A stretch of DNA of 64,000 bases from Limihaloglobus sulfuriphilus (GCF_001999965.1 NZ_CP019646.1:930001-994000); one strand, 5' to 3'. Positions 1-9,387 are shown, counted from the stretch's first letter. Notes: generated by a model not told the origin, from the sequence alone. Numbers and translations: made by a program.

Positions 1-483
1 ATCAACAATAATATCTTCTATCACAATGGAGCTGATGGCCCAGATTATTTAGAAGAATATGCCGGCGCCGAAATACTTGAATATTGCCAGTCTCAAAATA
101 ATATTTTCTTTGATGAACAGAACCCGGCACGAGCACAAAGCTATCTGGCTTCTCTGCCCGGCCAATCCGGGAGCTTAGCGGCAGATCCACTGTTCGCGGA
201 TATCGCAAACGCCGATCTGAATCTCTCTGCCGGCTCACCGGCATACGGGCTTGGCTTCAAAGAAATTAAGTTTGACGCAATGGGGCTTTACTGGCCGTGG
301 GATTTGAATTACAACGGAACTGTCGGCATAGATGATGTTATCTATCTCTCACAAAGATGGCTTCAGGATGATTGTTTTATTGACATGAAAGAGGAGCTTG
401 CAAAGAGCGATTGTTTTGTTGATTACAGTGTCTTTGCGGAGTGGATTGCCAATTATAATGAAACCTCAAACATATGGGAGTGA
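1..483 (+). CDS. C-terminal end of a secreted dockerin-module protein (5' end outside window)
   Basis: The reading frame is open from base 1 to the TGA at 481-483, giving the last 160 residues of a larger protein. The first part, with INNNIFYHN and SQNNIFFDEQNP, has the asparagine-rich turns of right-handed beta-helix proteins such as polysaccharide lyases or surface adhesins. The segment LAADPLFADIANADLNLSAGSPA is the usual end of such a helix in environmental secreted proteins. The tail carries a dockerin-like calcium loop (DLNYNGTVGIDD) followed by SQRWL. It lies directly upstream of the sulfatase at 486, so it probably belongs to the same glycan locus. The catalytic part, if any, is outside the window, so enzyme class cannot be assigned. 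The beta-helix call is inference from repeat style. Confidence 0.75.
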   Translation: MNNNIFYHNGADGPDYLEEYAGAEILEYCQSQNNIFFDEQNPARAQSYLASLPGQSGSLAADPLFADIANADLNLSAGSPAYGLGFKEIKFDAMGLYWPWDLNYNGTVGIDDVIYLSQRWLQDDCFIDMKEELAKSDCFVDYSVFAEWIANYNETSNIWE

Positions 484-485
484 TA

Positions 486-1895
486 ATGAACAGAAGGGAT
501 TTTTTGTCGTCGGCATGTAAGATAGCAGCCTTTGCAGGTGCTGCGGGTTTTGTAAATACCGCATACACACAGACAGAAACCAGACCGAATATAATATTCA
601 TCTTAGCAGATGACCTTGGATGGGGCGACCTGGGCTGTTACGGCAACCCGAGAATCAAAACGCCCAATCTTGACAAATTGGCCGCGAAGGGAACCAGACT
701 TACACAGTTCTATACCTGCGGCAGTGTATGCTCGCCTACCAGGGTCTCCGTGCTTACCGGCAATTTCCCCGCAAGGCATGCAATTCACGGCCATTTTGCC
801 TCAACAGATCAAAATAAGCAAAGAGGTATGCCCGATAGCCTTGATCCCGCGGTGCAGACCCTGCCGCGTCTGCTCAAATCTGCCGGCTATATCACCGGCC
901 ATATCGGTAAATGGCATATAGGAATAGAAGACGCTTCTGAATACGGCTTCAACGAGGCAAAAACCACTAATGGCGGCGGCAGCGATGCCTATGCCATGCC
1001 CGATGGGTATCAGGCGTTCCGAAATAATTCAACAGAGACGTTTACCGATGACGCTGTTGATTTCATAAACAGGCACAAAAGCTCGCCGTTTTTTCTGAAC
1101 CTGTGGTATCTCGACCCTCATGCCACGCTTGAGCCCTCAGATGAGCTGCTCAAAGAGTATGAGCACCTGAGAGTCTCGGAGAAATTCACAGGTGCCCAGC
1201 AGATATACTATTCGATTGTAACCAATCTTGACAGGCAGGTGGGCAGGCTGCTTTCGGTGCTTGAGGAACAGGGCCTCTCTGATAATACGATAGTGATTTT
1301 CTCCAGCGACAACGGCCCCGAAGACATCTATATCTCAAACGCCTCTCACAGTGCCGCGGGCAGTCAGGGGCCCTTCAGAGGCAGGAAACGCAGCCTGTAT
1401 GAGGGCGGAATCCGGGTACCTTTCATCATCAGATGGCCCGGCAAGATCGGCGCCGGGGAGGTTGACGATACTACTGTTATGACAACCGCAGACCTGCTGC
1501 CTTCGCTCTGCCGCACAGCCGGGGTCGGCAATTACAGGCCGGTTGACGGTGAAGACCTTTCGCATGTTTTCAAAGGCAAAGAAGTCAAACGGGAAAAACC
1601 GATTTTCTGGGAGTACCGTTTCCCGGATTATTCATATCATATAAACCGCAGCCCGCTTATGGCGATGCGCCGGGGCAATTGGAAACTGCTTGCCAATCCG
1701 GACGGTTCAAGAATCGAGCTGTACGATATAAAAACAGACCCTATGGAGCTTGACAATCTCGCAGAAGAAAAACCGGAATTAACAGAAACACTGTTTACGC
1801 GGCTCTTAAAATGGCACAAATCACTGCCCGAAGGTGAAATATCGCCAAATGCCGGCTCAAACGGATACAACTGGCCGGAAACGCTGAATAGATAA
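486..1895 (+). CDS. Tat-exported formylglycine sulfatase
   Basis: A 469-residue family S1 sulfatase (alkaline phosphatase superfamily) that hydrolyses sulfate esters, here most likely on a carbohydrate. The N-terminus MNRRDFLSSA is a twin-arginine signal followed by a hydrophobic stretch, so export by Tat is expected; tatC is at 48158. Metal-binding NIIFILADDLGWGD lies near residues 35-48 and the modification motif CSPTR places the future formylglycine at Cys82. The later DNGPE and FRGRKRSLYEGGIRVP segments are also typical. I chose the ATG at 486 rather than 474 because it starts the twin-arginine leader and has GGGAG just upstream. It begins 2 bases after the previous gene and precedes the fucosidase by 19 bases, so the three look co-transcribed. 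A radical-SAM maturase would be needed; none is recognised here. Exact substrate cannot be read. Confidence 0.93.
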   Translation: MNRRDFLSSACKIAAFAGAAGFVNTAYTQTETRPNIIFILADDLGWGDLGCYGNPRIKTPNLDKLAAKGTRLTQFYTCGSVCSPTRVSVLTGNFPARHAIHGHFASTDQNKQRGMPDSLDPAVQTLPRLLKSAGYITGHIGKWHIGIEDASEYGFNEAKTTNGGGSDAYAMPDGYQAFRNNSTETFTDDAVDFINRHKSSPFFLNLWYLDPHATLEPSDELLKEYEHLRVSEKFTGAQQIYYSIVTNLDRQVGRLLSVLEEQGLSDNTIVIFSSDNGPEDIYISNASHSAAGSQGPFRGRKRSLYEGGIRVPFIIRWPGKIGAGEVDDTTVMTTADLLPSLCRTAGVGNYRPVDGEDLSHVFKGKEVKREKPIFWEYRFPDYSYHINRSPLMAMRRGNWKLLANPDGSRIELYDIKTDPMELDNLAEEKPELTETLFTRLLKWHKSLPEGEISPNAGSNGYNWPETLNR

Positions 1896-1914
1896 AAAAC
1901 AAAGAAAGTAAAAT

Positions 1915-3678
1915 ATGCAGGAAAACAAATTTATTAAAGATGCTCTTGATGAGTTTTTCATTGATCGGAAATTCGGAGTATTCATACATTGGGGTCTCTA
2001 TTCTGTCCTCGCCGGCAGGTGGCAGGGCAAAACAACTCCTTATATTGCCGAATGGATAATGAAACGTGAGAGAATTCCCGTCAAGGAATACGAGAAGATA
2101 GCTTCGCAATTCAACCCTGGTAATTTTGACGCCGATGAGTGGGTTGAGAACATAGCCCGCAGCGGGGCACGCTATATGGTTGTAACCGCAAAGCATCACG
2201 AGGGTTTTGCGATGTACCATTCAAAAGTCAGCCCGTTTAACGTGGTTGATGCTACAGAGTTCGGCAGGGATATAATCGGGGAGCTCTCTATCGCGGCGAA
2301 AAAATACGGGATTAAATTCTGCCTGTATTATTCTCATGACCAGGACTGGCATCACCCGCACGGCTTTGGCAACGATTGGGATTACCGTCCTCAAGACCAG
2401 GATTTCGATGTTTATTTTAATGAAATGGTTTTGCCTCAGGTACGTGAGCTTTTGACAGGTTACGGTTCAATAGGCATGATATGGTTCGATACCCCTTTCA
2501 GTATCGATAAGGCTAAAAGCCGCAGGCTCTGTGATTTTGTCCATGAACTCCAGCCGGCGTGTCTCGTAAACGGCCGTATCGGACATGATCTCGGTGATTT
2601 TTCAGAGATAAGCGATAACGGTGTGCCTTCAACAGTTGTGGAGCAGGCATGGGAAACTCCCCTGACAATGAACGATTCGTGGGGGTACAAGGTTGACGAT
2701 AATAACTGGAAGAAGCCGCAGACACTTGTGCGGTACCTCTCTGGGATCGTCGGCAAAGGCGGTAACTGCCTGCTTAATATAGGGCCCGACGGAGACGGCA
2801 ATATTCCCGAACAAAGCGTTGAGATTCTCGATTCTATCGGATCCTGGCTGAGGATAAACGGTGATGCGGTTTACGGCACGCATCACAATCCGTTTCCTGT
2901 TGATTATCAGTGGGGAACACTGACCAGCCGGAACAACAAACTGTTCCTCCATGTTCACAGGGCAAACGGCGGCAAAATAATCCTCAAGGGTCTCAAAAAC
3001 TCCGTTTTGTCCGTTGCCTACAAAAATCGTGAGCTCTTTTTCTCACAAGCTCAAGACAGCTCGGGAACACTGGAGATTGAAACGCCGCAAGACTTTGATC
3101 TTGAATATCCGGCTGTAATCAGGGTAGAGGTTGACGGTAAGGTCGAAGTTGACCGCTCAATAACCCAGCAAGGGGATAATTCTGTTGTTCTTGAAGCCGG
3201 AATTGCCGTTGCATCGGGATCAGATTCCCAGATAAGTATCAGCCATCTTGGAACTACAAACAACTGGTTTGACACAAATGAGAGTCTGTGCTGGAGCTTT
3301 CGGGTTGACAATCCCGGCCGTTTTCATATTAATATTGTTACAATTGGCGAAAGGGCAGACGGTGACCCGGCAACTCCGCTTGAGTGGGAGGGCGGCCACA
3401 AAATAACCGTAGCCGTAGCTGATAAATCGTTAACCGGAATTATAACTAAAGACAGCGAAATGGAGAATCCTGTCAACTCGCATTTTCCTCTGTATATAAC
3501 AGAGATTGGCGAGATTGATTTGAATGAACCCGGTGAGTATGAAATGCGAATACGAGCCAAGAGCATTGTAAACGAAAAAGAAATTGGATTCACCTTGCGT
3601 TCAGTAATTTTAAACCCAATAAAAACAGAAGCATATGAATATGAACAGGCCGAATGTAATTCTTGTCTTAACCGATGA
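1915..3678 (+). CDS. GH29 alpha-L-fucosidase
   Basis: A 587-residue glycoside hydrolase family 29 protein that removes alpha-linked L-fucose with retention. The N-terminal half shows the family hallmarks: KFGVFIHWGLYS near residue 19, AKHHEGFAMYHS near 92, and GMIWFDTPFS, where Asp192 is the expected nucleophile. GKGGNCLLNIGPDGDG is the usual end of the barrel, and the remaining residues form C-terminal beta domains. No signal peptide is visible, so the enzyme is probably cytoplasmic unless the start is wrong. It sits between two sulfatases and overlaps the second by 44 bases, an arrangement that fits processing of sulfated fucose oligosaccharides. The general acid/base cannot be placed with confidence, which is normal for this family. 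Confidence 0.94.
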   Translation: MQENKFIKDALDEFFIDRKFGVFIHWGLYSVLAGRWQGKTTPYIAEWIMKRERIPVKEYEKIASQFNPGNFDADEWVENIARSGARYMVVTAKHHEGFAMYHSKVSPFNVVDATEFGRDIIGELSIAAKKYGIKFCLYYSHDQDWHHPHGFGNDWDYRPQDQDFDVYFNEMVLPQVRELLTGYGSIGMIWFDTPFSIDKAKSRRLCDFVHELQPACLVNGRIGHDLGDFSEISDNGVPSTVVEQAWETPLTMNDSWGYKVDDNNWKKPQTLVRYLSGIVGKGGNCLLNIGPDGDGNIPEQSVEILDSIGSWLRINGDAVYGTHHNPFPVDYQWGTLTSRNNKLFLHVHRANGGKIILKGLKNSVLSVAYKNRELFFSQAQDSSGTLEIETPQDFDLEYPAVIRVEVDGKVEVDRSITQQGDNSVVLEAGIAVASGSDSQISISHLGTTNNWFDTNESLCWSFRVDNPGRFHINIVTIGERADGDPATPLEWEGGHKITVAVADKSLTGIITKDSEMENPVNSHFPLYITEIGEIDLNEPGEYEMRIRAKSIVNEKEIGFTLRSVILNPIKTEAYEYEQAECNSCLNR

Positions 3679-5431
3679 CCAGGGGTACGGCGATCTGGGC
3701 TGTCACGGAAACCGGATTGTACAAACGCCCAATATCGACAGCTTTTATGACGAGAGCTCTCGATTTACAAATTATCATGTAGGGCCCACCTGTGCGCCGA
3801 CAAGAGCGGGGCTTTTCACCGGCCATTACGCCAACAGCACCGGAGTCTGGCACACAATCGGCGGCCGCTCACTTCTGCGAGGTGATGAATGGACAATAGC
3901 TGATGCTATGAAATCCGCCGGTTGGAAAACAGCCATTTTCGGCAAGTGGCATCTGGGCGATGAATATCCGTATCTTCCTCATTACAGAGGCTTTGAGAAG
4001 TCTCTTATACACAAGGGCGGCGGCATCAGCCAGGCGCCGGACTACTGGGGAAACGATTATTTTGATGATACATATTATGATAACGGCAAGCCGGTAAAAT
4101 TCAGCGGATATTGCACAGATGTATGGTTCGACAAGGCAATCGAGTTTATAGAAGAGAATCGGGATAACCCTTTTTTGTGCTGTATTACGCCTAATGCGCC
4201 GCACTCTCCCTACAACGTGCCAAAAAAATACAGCGATATGTACGCCGGCAAAGTGCCTGCCGCCCGTGCCGCGTTTTACGGCATGATCACCAATATAGAC
4301 GAGAATTTCGGTAAACTGCGGCGAAAACTCCAAACGCTTGGCATAGAAGATGATACGGTCCTCATTTTTATGACAGACAACGGAACCAGCTGCGGGTGCA
4401 GCATAGATGATGAAGGTTTTGTAACCGATGGATACAACGCAGGGATGCGAGGCGTAAAGGGTTGGCCGTATGAAGGCGGGCATCGGACGCCGTTTTTTAT
4501 AAGATGGGCCCGGGGCGGCATTAACAAAGCGGCTGATATAAATAATGTAACCGGAAATATCGATTTTATGCCGACTATTCTTGATCTGTGCGGTATTGAT
4601 GACGGCGGCCGGACATTCCACGGCAAAAGTCTTGTGCCGCTTCTTGAGGGCGGTGCGCGGCAGGATCGGGTTATCGTTACCGATTCCCAGCGGCTGGTAA
4701 ATCCGGTTAAGTGGCGGCTCAGCTCTGTAATGACAGATAATTACCGTCTGATAAACGGCAGCGAACTTTATGATATAAGTTGCGATCCGGAGCAAAGATG
4801 CGATATTTCAGCTCAACATCAGGATATCGTTAACCGCCTCCGCGATGAGTATGAAAAGTGGTGGCGGCTCGTCAGCGGAAAGTTTGAGCAGGAGATACCG
4901 ATTCCGGTCGGTGCCGAGCTCGGCGAACAAACGGTTCTCTGCTGCCATGACTGGCGTTTTGAGCCGGCTTCTGGCGAGGAAGTTGCGGCGAATCTGCACA
5001 ACTGGAGGTTTGATGATTGTGATACCGCCTGGAGCCAGGGTCACATACGCCAGGCCAAGATAACTAACGGATATTGGGAAGTTTACGTCCAAAAAACCGG
5101 TATTTACAAGATAAAACTCTGCCGCTGGCCCCAGGAATCCGGCCATTCGCTCAAAGAAGGGTTCGAAGGTGATGATGTTCAATGGCGAAGCGATATCATC
5201 GCCTCGGAGGACTACTGGCTGTACAGAGACGGCAGGGCGATTGACATTGTCGAGGCAAAGCTGATTATTAACGGCAAAGAATACGTCAAGGATGTAACAG
5301 AAGATAAAATGTCGGCAGATTTCCAGCTGCGGCTGTCAAAAGGGCCGGCAAATCTGAAAACCATCTTTACGCTTTCAGACAACACGAAGCTGGGGGCGTA
5401 TTATGCTTATTTAACCAGAATTACCGAATAA
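3635..5431 (+). CDS. Sulfatase without signal peptide
   Basis: A 598-residue S1 sulfatase. NVILVLTDDQGYGDLG near residues 7-22 supplies metal ligands and CAPTR puts the formylglycine at Cys53. TDNGTSCGCS and GGHRTPFFIRWARGG follow in the expected order. The catalytic fold ends near residue 430; the final 170 residues are an extra domain that I do not recognise, beginning around GEQTVLCCHDWRFEP. There is no signal peptide, unlike the upstream sulfatase, so this enzyme may act in the cytoplasm on imported oligosaccharides, in step with the fucosidase, which also lacks one. The start lies inside the end of the fucosidase gene (44-base overlap), indicating translational coupling. Starts at 3635 and 3641 are both possible. 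Confidence 0.93.
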   Translation: MNMNRPNVILVLTDDQGYGDLGCHGNRIVQTPNIDSFYDESSRFTNYHVGPTCAPTRAGLFTGHYANSTGVWHTIGGRSLLRGDEWTIADAMKSAGWKTAIFGKWHLGDEYPYLPHYRGFEKSLIHKGGGISQAPDYWGNDYFDDTYYDNGKPVKFSGYCTDVWFDKAIEFIEENRDNPFLCCITPNAPHSPYNVPKKYSDMYAGKVPAARAAFYGMITNIDENFGKLRRKLQTLGIEDDTVLIFMTDNGTSCGCSIDDEGFVTDGYNAGMRGVKGWPYEGGHRTPFFIRWARGGINKAADINNVTGNIDFMPTILDLCGIDDGGRTFHGKSLVPLLEGGARQDRVIVTDSQRLVNPVKWRLSSVMTDNYRLINGSELYDISCDPEQRCDISAQHQDIVNRLRDEYEKWWRLVSGKFEQEIPIPVGAELGEQTVLCCHDWRFEPASGEEVAANLHNWRFDDCDTAWSQGHIRQAKITNGYWEVYVQKTGIYKIKLCRWPQESGHSLKEGFEGDDVQWRSDIIASEDYWLYRDGRAIDIVEAKLIINGKEYVKDVTEDKMSADFQLRLSKGPANLKTIFTLSDNTKLGAYYAYLTRITE

Positions 5432-5509
5432 AACACAGAAACATCTTGTTGTAAAGAAGTTATACACCGTCATTAAACGAACAATAATCGATCAGGAAAG
5501 GTCATATAA

Positions 5510-6580
5510 ATGTCGTATGAACATGGCTGGGCAGCAATCAATCTTGATATGCCCCCGAGAGTCCCCCGAACAGAGTATTCGGTTGAAAGCTATCACTTTG
5601 AACTTATCCGTGAAATAACGGGAATAGATGTGAACCGGCAAAGCAGCGATGCGGATAAACTCCGTGCCAGGCAGGCGTTCTGCAAGGCCTGGAACTATGA
5701 TTTTTATTTTGCCTGTCTTCCTTACACCACCGGCGAACTTGTAGCCGAAAAGAGGACTTCCATGGGGCACGCCGAATATGCCGCAAACGGTGATGACATG
5801 AACAGCGATGTCAGTTGCCCGTTTAAAACCCCGCAGGAAGTGTTAAGTTTCGATCCGTGGGAAGAATACGGTAATCGAGACCGCAAGAAGCTGGTTTCCA
5901 TGTTTGAGCAGGATTATAAAAAAAACTGCTGCGGCAATCCTGACGGCGTAAGCATGACCGGCATATACTGCTCGCTTATATCCGGTTTGATAGAAATTTT
6001 CGGCTGGGAGATGATGCTTACCGCTATGGGTACGGATCCTGCGGGTTTTGGTGAGGTTGCCAACCGCTACGCGGAGTGGAATCTCCAGCATTTCGAGAGC
6101 CTGGCAGAGGCGGATATACCAATTGTAATGATACACGATGATATAGTATGGACTTCCGGTCCGTTCACATCTCCAGACTGGTACCGGAAATACGTCTTTT
6201 CAAACTACAAGAGGCTTTTTGCTCCAATCCTTGAGAGCGGCAAAAAATTAACCTACTGTTCTGACGGCGATTATACGATGTTTATCGATGATATCGCGGC
6301 GTGCGGCGTCAACGGTTTTGTGTTGGAGCCGATGACCGATATGGCATATATTGCCGAAAAATACGGCAAGACGCATTATTTTATCGGCAATGCCGATACG
6401 AGGATATTGCTTGACGGCACAAAAGATGATATCCGCCGCGAAGTTGCACGCTGCATGGATATAGGCAAAAAATGCCCTGGTTTCTTTATGGCGGTTGGCA
6501 ATCATATACCGGCAAACACACCGGTTGATAACGCCTTGTATTACAATCAGTGTTACGAAGAAATGTCCAAAAGGAATTGA
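5510..6580 (+). CDS. Uroporphyrinogen decarboxylase-like (URO-D/MtaA family) protein
   Basis: A 356-residue protein of the URO-D/MtaA superfamily. Members are either heme-pathway decarboxylases or, more often in anaerobes, methyltransferases that move methyl groups to or from corrinoid proteins. Features seen are PPRVPRTEYS near the N-terminus, HDDIVWTSGPFTSPDWYRK in the centre and GFVLEPMTDM plus a C-terminal GNHIPANTPVDN. An AGGAAAGG ribosome site precedes the ATG. True HemE signatures are not obvious, and the neighbours are glycan enzymes, so a role in demethylating or otherwise processing a sugar-derived compound is more likely than heme synthesis; that is inference. No corrinoid protein is encoded beside it. 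It closes the sulfatase-fucosidase run and is followed by a terminator hairpin at 6890. Confidence 0.8.
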   Translation: MSYEHGWAAINLDMPPRVPRTEYSVESYHFELIREITGIDVNRQSSDADKLRARQAFCKAWNYDFYFACLPYTTGELVAEKRTSMGHAEYAANGDDMNSDVSCPFKTPQEVLSFDPWEEYGNRDRKKLVSMFEQDYKKNCCGNPDGVSMTGIYCSLISGLIEIFGWEMMLTAMGTDPAGFGEVANRYAEWNLQHFESLAEADIPIVMIHDDIVWTSGPFTSPDWYRKYVFSNYKRLFAPILESGKKLTYCSDGDYTMFIDDIAACGVNGFVLEPMTDMAYIAEKYGKTHYFIGNADTRILLDGTKDDIRREVARCMDIGKKCPGFFMAVGNHIPANTPVDNALYYNQCYEEMSKRN

Positions 6581-6889
6581 ACTTAGGTCGTTTAATCCTG
6601 TTACATTTCGCACAACTTTGCGAAATATTCGTAAAATACTACATGTTCAGTAAAAAACTCTTGCCACAGGCCGGAGAATCTATAGAATGAGCGACCTGTA
6701 AATTTTAGCGATTCGATATTTATGGTCGGGTCCCATACAAGTTGAGGCTCGTGAACCTGGTCAGGCGGGGAACCGAGCAGCCATAAGCGTAGTCTTGATT
6801 GTGTGTGGCAAACCCGGCCACCTTTTTTATACTTCATGCCGGATATAGCTGGGGCTGCTTCAGTTGTAAGAATTGTTAGCAATAAGCAT
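6581..6889. other. Intergenic stretch, possible gene remnant
   Basis: About 310 bases with no convincing gene. On the minus strand a frame is open from the IS end to 6601 and contains a hydrophobic run (LWAALCLLLTILTT) followed by EAAPAIS, which looks like a signal peptide. It has only a TTG start and 93 codons, and it runs through the terminator hairpin at 6890, so I do not call it as a gene. It may be the decayed end of a secreted protein. Confidence 0.3.
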
Positions 6890-6924
6890 AACGCTGCCCA
6901 TAAATGAATTACAGGCAGCGTTTT
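6890..6924 (+). terminator. Intrinsic terminator beside the IS insertion point
   Basis: A perfect 9-bp stem, AACGCTGCC paired with GGCAGCGTT, encloses a 15-base loop and is followed by TT before the IS end. In the rebuilt pre-insertion sequence the tail is TTTTAGG, a short U tract. It would stop transcripts coming from the uroporphyrinogen-decarboxylase-like gene. Confidence 0.65.
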
Positions 6925-6926
6925 AG

Positions 6927-8911
6927 CCCCAATTTCTCACTTAGGTCTCGAAACCGGTAAAAATAAAAATATTTTCGATGTTTCTGGCCTTTGAGGGGTG
7001 TTTCGATTCTGGATTTGGCTTTGGTACAGACCTGCCCTATTGCATAGGTGAATTTCTATGCGATAATTTGGGTATGTATTTGAAAAAGCACAGGCGTAAA
7101 AAGAACGGTAAATGCAACACCTATTACAGTATTGCTGAGAAGCGGAAGGTCTCCGGTTATCGGCATGTGGAGAAGGTGGTTCTTTACCTTGGTGAGATCA
7201 GCGGCTCTCAAAAGAAGGCCTGGCAGAGATCAATTGAGATAATCAACGAAGATAACAAACCTGTACACAAAACTCTTTTTGCTTTTGATCAGGACAACCA
7301 GAGCTGTCACGATGTTGATACGATACCGGTTAACATCTCAAAGATGAGACTGGAACGACCGCGTAGGTTTGGCGATTGCTGGCTGGCTTCTGAAATGTGG
7401 GATCAGCTTGGTTTTGACCGCTTCTGGTCAGAGCGGATTGATACAGACAGATCGCCGGTCGCATTCTCAAAAGTCCTCAAGTTGCTTACGGTGAGCAGGC
7501 TGATAAAACCTTCTGCCGAATACTTTGTCCATCAGCACTGGTTCAGCCAGAGTGCTATGGACGCCATTCTTGATTGTGATTTTGAGATTGCCGAGAAAAA
7601 CAGGCTCTACCGTTGTCTTGACCGTATCCTTCCATACAAAGAGGAACTTTGCAAATACCTTAAAGACACCTGGCAAGGAATGTTCAACCTTGAGTACGAC
7701 ATCCTGCTCTATGATATCACCAGCACGTATTTCGAGGGGCTATGCAAGCAGAATCCCAAGGCAGAATTCGGCCACAGCAAAGACAGACGCAGTGATTGCA
7801 GACAGGTGCTGATAGCCCTTGTTGTTACGCCGGAGGGCTTTCCTCTTGACTATGAAGTACTTCAGGGAAATACATCTGAAAAGACGACATTAAGACCCCT
7901 GCTCAACAAGATAGAAACAATGTACGGCAAGGCCAACAGGGTCTGGCTGATGGACAGGGGCATACCAACGGAAGCTACGCTCAAGTTCATGCGTAAGAAC
8001 AATATAAGCTATCTTGTTGGCACACCCCGCAGACAGCTCGATGATTATAGCAGTGAACTTTCTGAAAAGGACTGGGAGCAGGTAAACAGCAGTGTTCATG
8101 TGAAATACATCGAAAAAGAGGGCGAATGCTATGTCCTTGCCAGGAGCAGGGATCGTATGCAAAAGGAGAGGGCCATGCGTAAAAGAAAACTGCGTAAATA
8201 TCTTGACGGACTTGAAAAACTCAAGGGATATCGCAATTATGAACGTTTTTATAAACGCCTTGGGGCTTTGCAATCACAGGCCGGTAACGCTTATAGATGT
8301 GTGGAGCTCGATATTCCGGGGCAAAAGGAGCGGATTGAAGCCGGCGAATTCAGGTATCACATAAACCGGCAGAAATACCGTGATATGATCTATCGTGACG
8401 GCAAGTACTTTTTGCGGACCAATCAGAAGGGCAAGGATGGTAAGGCACTCTGGAATGAGTATATGCTGCAGTGCAACGTTGAGCAGTCTTTCAGAGAACT
8501 CAAGAGTGATCTTGGCATTCGCCCTGTATATCACCATAAAGAAGAGCGTGTTGATGCCCATATCTTTGTGGCGTTTATAAGCTATTGCCTGCAGGTGACA
8601 TTGCGGCATAAGCTGCGGGTGAGTGCCTGTGGCCTAACCGCACAGGCTGCCCTGGAAACGATGAGCCGTATCCAGATGCTTGATGTAACATTTGAAACAC
8701 TTGACGGTCGGTACCTCTTGATGGAGAGATACACCGAGCCCGAGGCAGATCAGCGTCTGATACTGCACCACCTGAACATGGATCTGCCGCTGCAGAAGCC
8801 ACCCAAAATATACAGCAGCCAGGTCAAAGATTAAGACCCCCTTTGGCGACACACCAACACCGCGGACGCTACCATAAACCCTGTTTTACACCCCTAAGTG
8901 AGAAATTGGGG
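6927..8911 (+). mobile_element. Insertion sequence of the IS1634 type, 1985 bp
   Basis: The element is bounded by perfect 19-bp inverted repeats, ccccaatttctcacttagg at 6927-6945 and its complement at 8893-8911. The bases TTAG occur directly outside both ends (6923-6926 and 8912-8915), the best candidate target duplication, although the family more often makes 5-6 bp duplications. It carries one full-length transposase gene and looks intact. It has entered the tail of a terminator between two convergent genes, so it probably harms neither. Confidence 0.85.
7074..8834 (+). CDS. IS1634-family transposase
   Basis: A 586-residue DDE transposase of the IS4/IS1634 group. Typical blocks are YDITSTYFEG, the following GHSKDRRSDCRQVLIALVVT, FPLDYEVLQGNTSEKTTL, and WLMDRGIPTEATLKFM, which hold the first two acidic residues. 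The third lies in the YMLQCNVEQSFRELKSDLGIRP segment. I chose ATG 7074 (MYLKKHRRKKNGK) because family members start with a basic segment like this; an upstream ATG at 6978 would add 32 residues without family resemblance. Full length and unbroken, so the element may still be active. Confidence 0.88.
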   Translation: MYLKKHRRKKNGKCNTYYSIAEKRKVSGYRHVEKVVLYLGEISGSQKKAWQRSIEIINEDNKPVHKTLFAFDQDNQSCHDVDTIPVNISKMRLERPRRFGDCWLASEMWDQLGFDRFWSERIDTDRSPVAFSKVLKLLTVSRLIKPSAEYFVHQHWFSQSAMDAILDCDFEIAEKNRLYRCLDRILPYKEELCKYLKDTWQGMFNLEYDILLYDITSTYFEGLCKQNPKAEFGHSKDRRSDCRQVLIALVVTPEGFPLDYEVLQGNTSEKTTLRPLLNKIETMYGKANRVWLMDRGIPTEATLKFMRKNNISYLVGTPRRQLDDYSSELSEKDWEQVNSSVHVKYIEKEGECYVLARSRDRMQKERAMRKRKLRKYLDGLEKLKGYRNYERFYKRLGALQSQAGNAYRCVELDIPGQKERIEAGEFRYHINRQKYRDMIYRDGKYFLRTNQKGKDGKALWNEYMLQCNVEQSFRELKSDLGIRPVYHHKEERVDAHIFVAFISYCLQVTLRHKLRVSACGLTAQAALETMSRIQMLDVTFETLDGRYLLMERYTEPEADQRLILHHLNMDLPLQKPPKIYSSQVKD

Positions 8912-8928
8912 TTAGGTTATTTGTGATG

Positions 8929-9387
8929 TTATACAGGCAGTTTCAGCTCAGATACATCAGCTTTTAACTCAACGAGCCTGTCATAATATATTTTAAAACG
9001 GTCTTTGAGGCTGGAGATAGAGCTTTTAATCTCTTCAACTTCTGATTTAACCTGTTTTGCTTCATCAGAAAGAAGGTCTGTAACCGAGAAGTCCTCAAGT
9101 TTGGCCTGAACGCCTTTGAGCTCATCGTATTTCTCTACAACAGCTTGTTTATACTTTTGGGCTGTCTGCATAAGCTGGTCAGTATTCATCTGCTGCGCCT
9201 TTTGTGTGAGCTCTGCAATTGAGCTTTGCAGGTCAACCGCGATTTTCCCGGCAGAAGAGCCGGCGGATTGGGCCTGTCCTGAAGCGGTTTCCGGGCCTGC
9301 GGGCGTAGGCTCATCACTGCCGCATCCGCACATGAAGATACTGATTACTGCTGTAAAAACTGCCGCCATAAGTAAGTTTTTATTCAT
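8929..9387 (-). CDS. Small coiled-coil lipoprotein, unknown function
   Basis: A 152-residue predicted lipoprotein. The N-terminus MNKNLLMAAVFTAVISIFMCGCGS is a signal sequence; Cys22, with Gly before it, is the likely lipidation site, though the lipobox is not classical. After a Gly/Ala/Ser-rich linker the rest is helical and highly charged (AELTQKAQQMNTDQLMQ, then KYDELKGVQAKLEDF and SEVEEIKSSISSLKDR), as expected for a coiled coil. No enzyme motif is visible. It faces the IS element and the glycan locus tail to tail. Membrane-anchored structural protein is the most that can be said. Confidence 0.75.
   Translation of the reverse strand: MNKNLLMAAVFTAVISIFMCGCGSDEPTPAGPETASGQAQSAGSSAGKIAVDLQSSIAELTQKAQQMNTDQLMQTAQKYKQAVVEKYDELKGVQAKLEDFSVTDLLSDEAKQVKSEVEEIKSSISSLKDRFKIYYDRLVELKADVSELKLPV

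Noticed and set aside
3869-4795. Long minus-strand frame of 308 codons inside the second sulfatase gene
   Set aside because: It is the complement of a well-supported sulfatase with all motifs, so it is an antisense shadow.
6601-6882. Minus-strand frame of 93 codons with a signal-peptide-like start
   Set aside because: It has only a TTG start, no ribosome site, no recognisable domain, and its upstream extension runs through a terminator hairpin. It may be a remnant, but a gene call is not supported.
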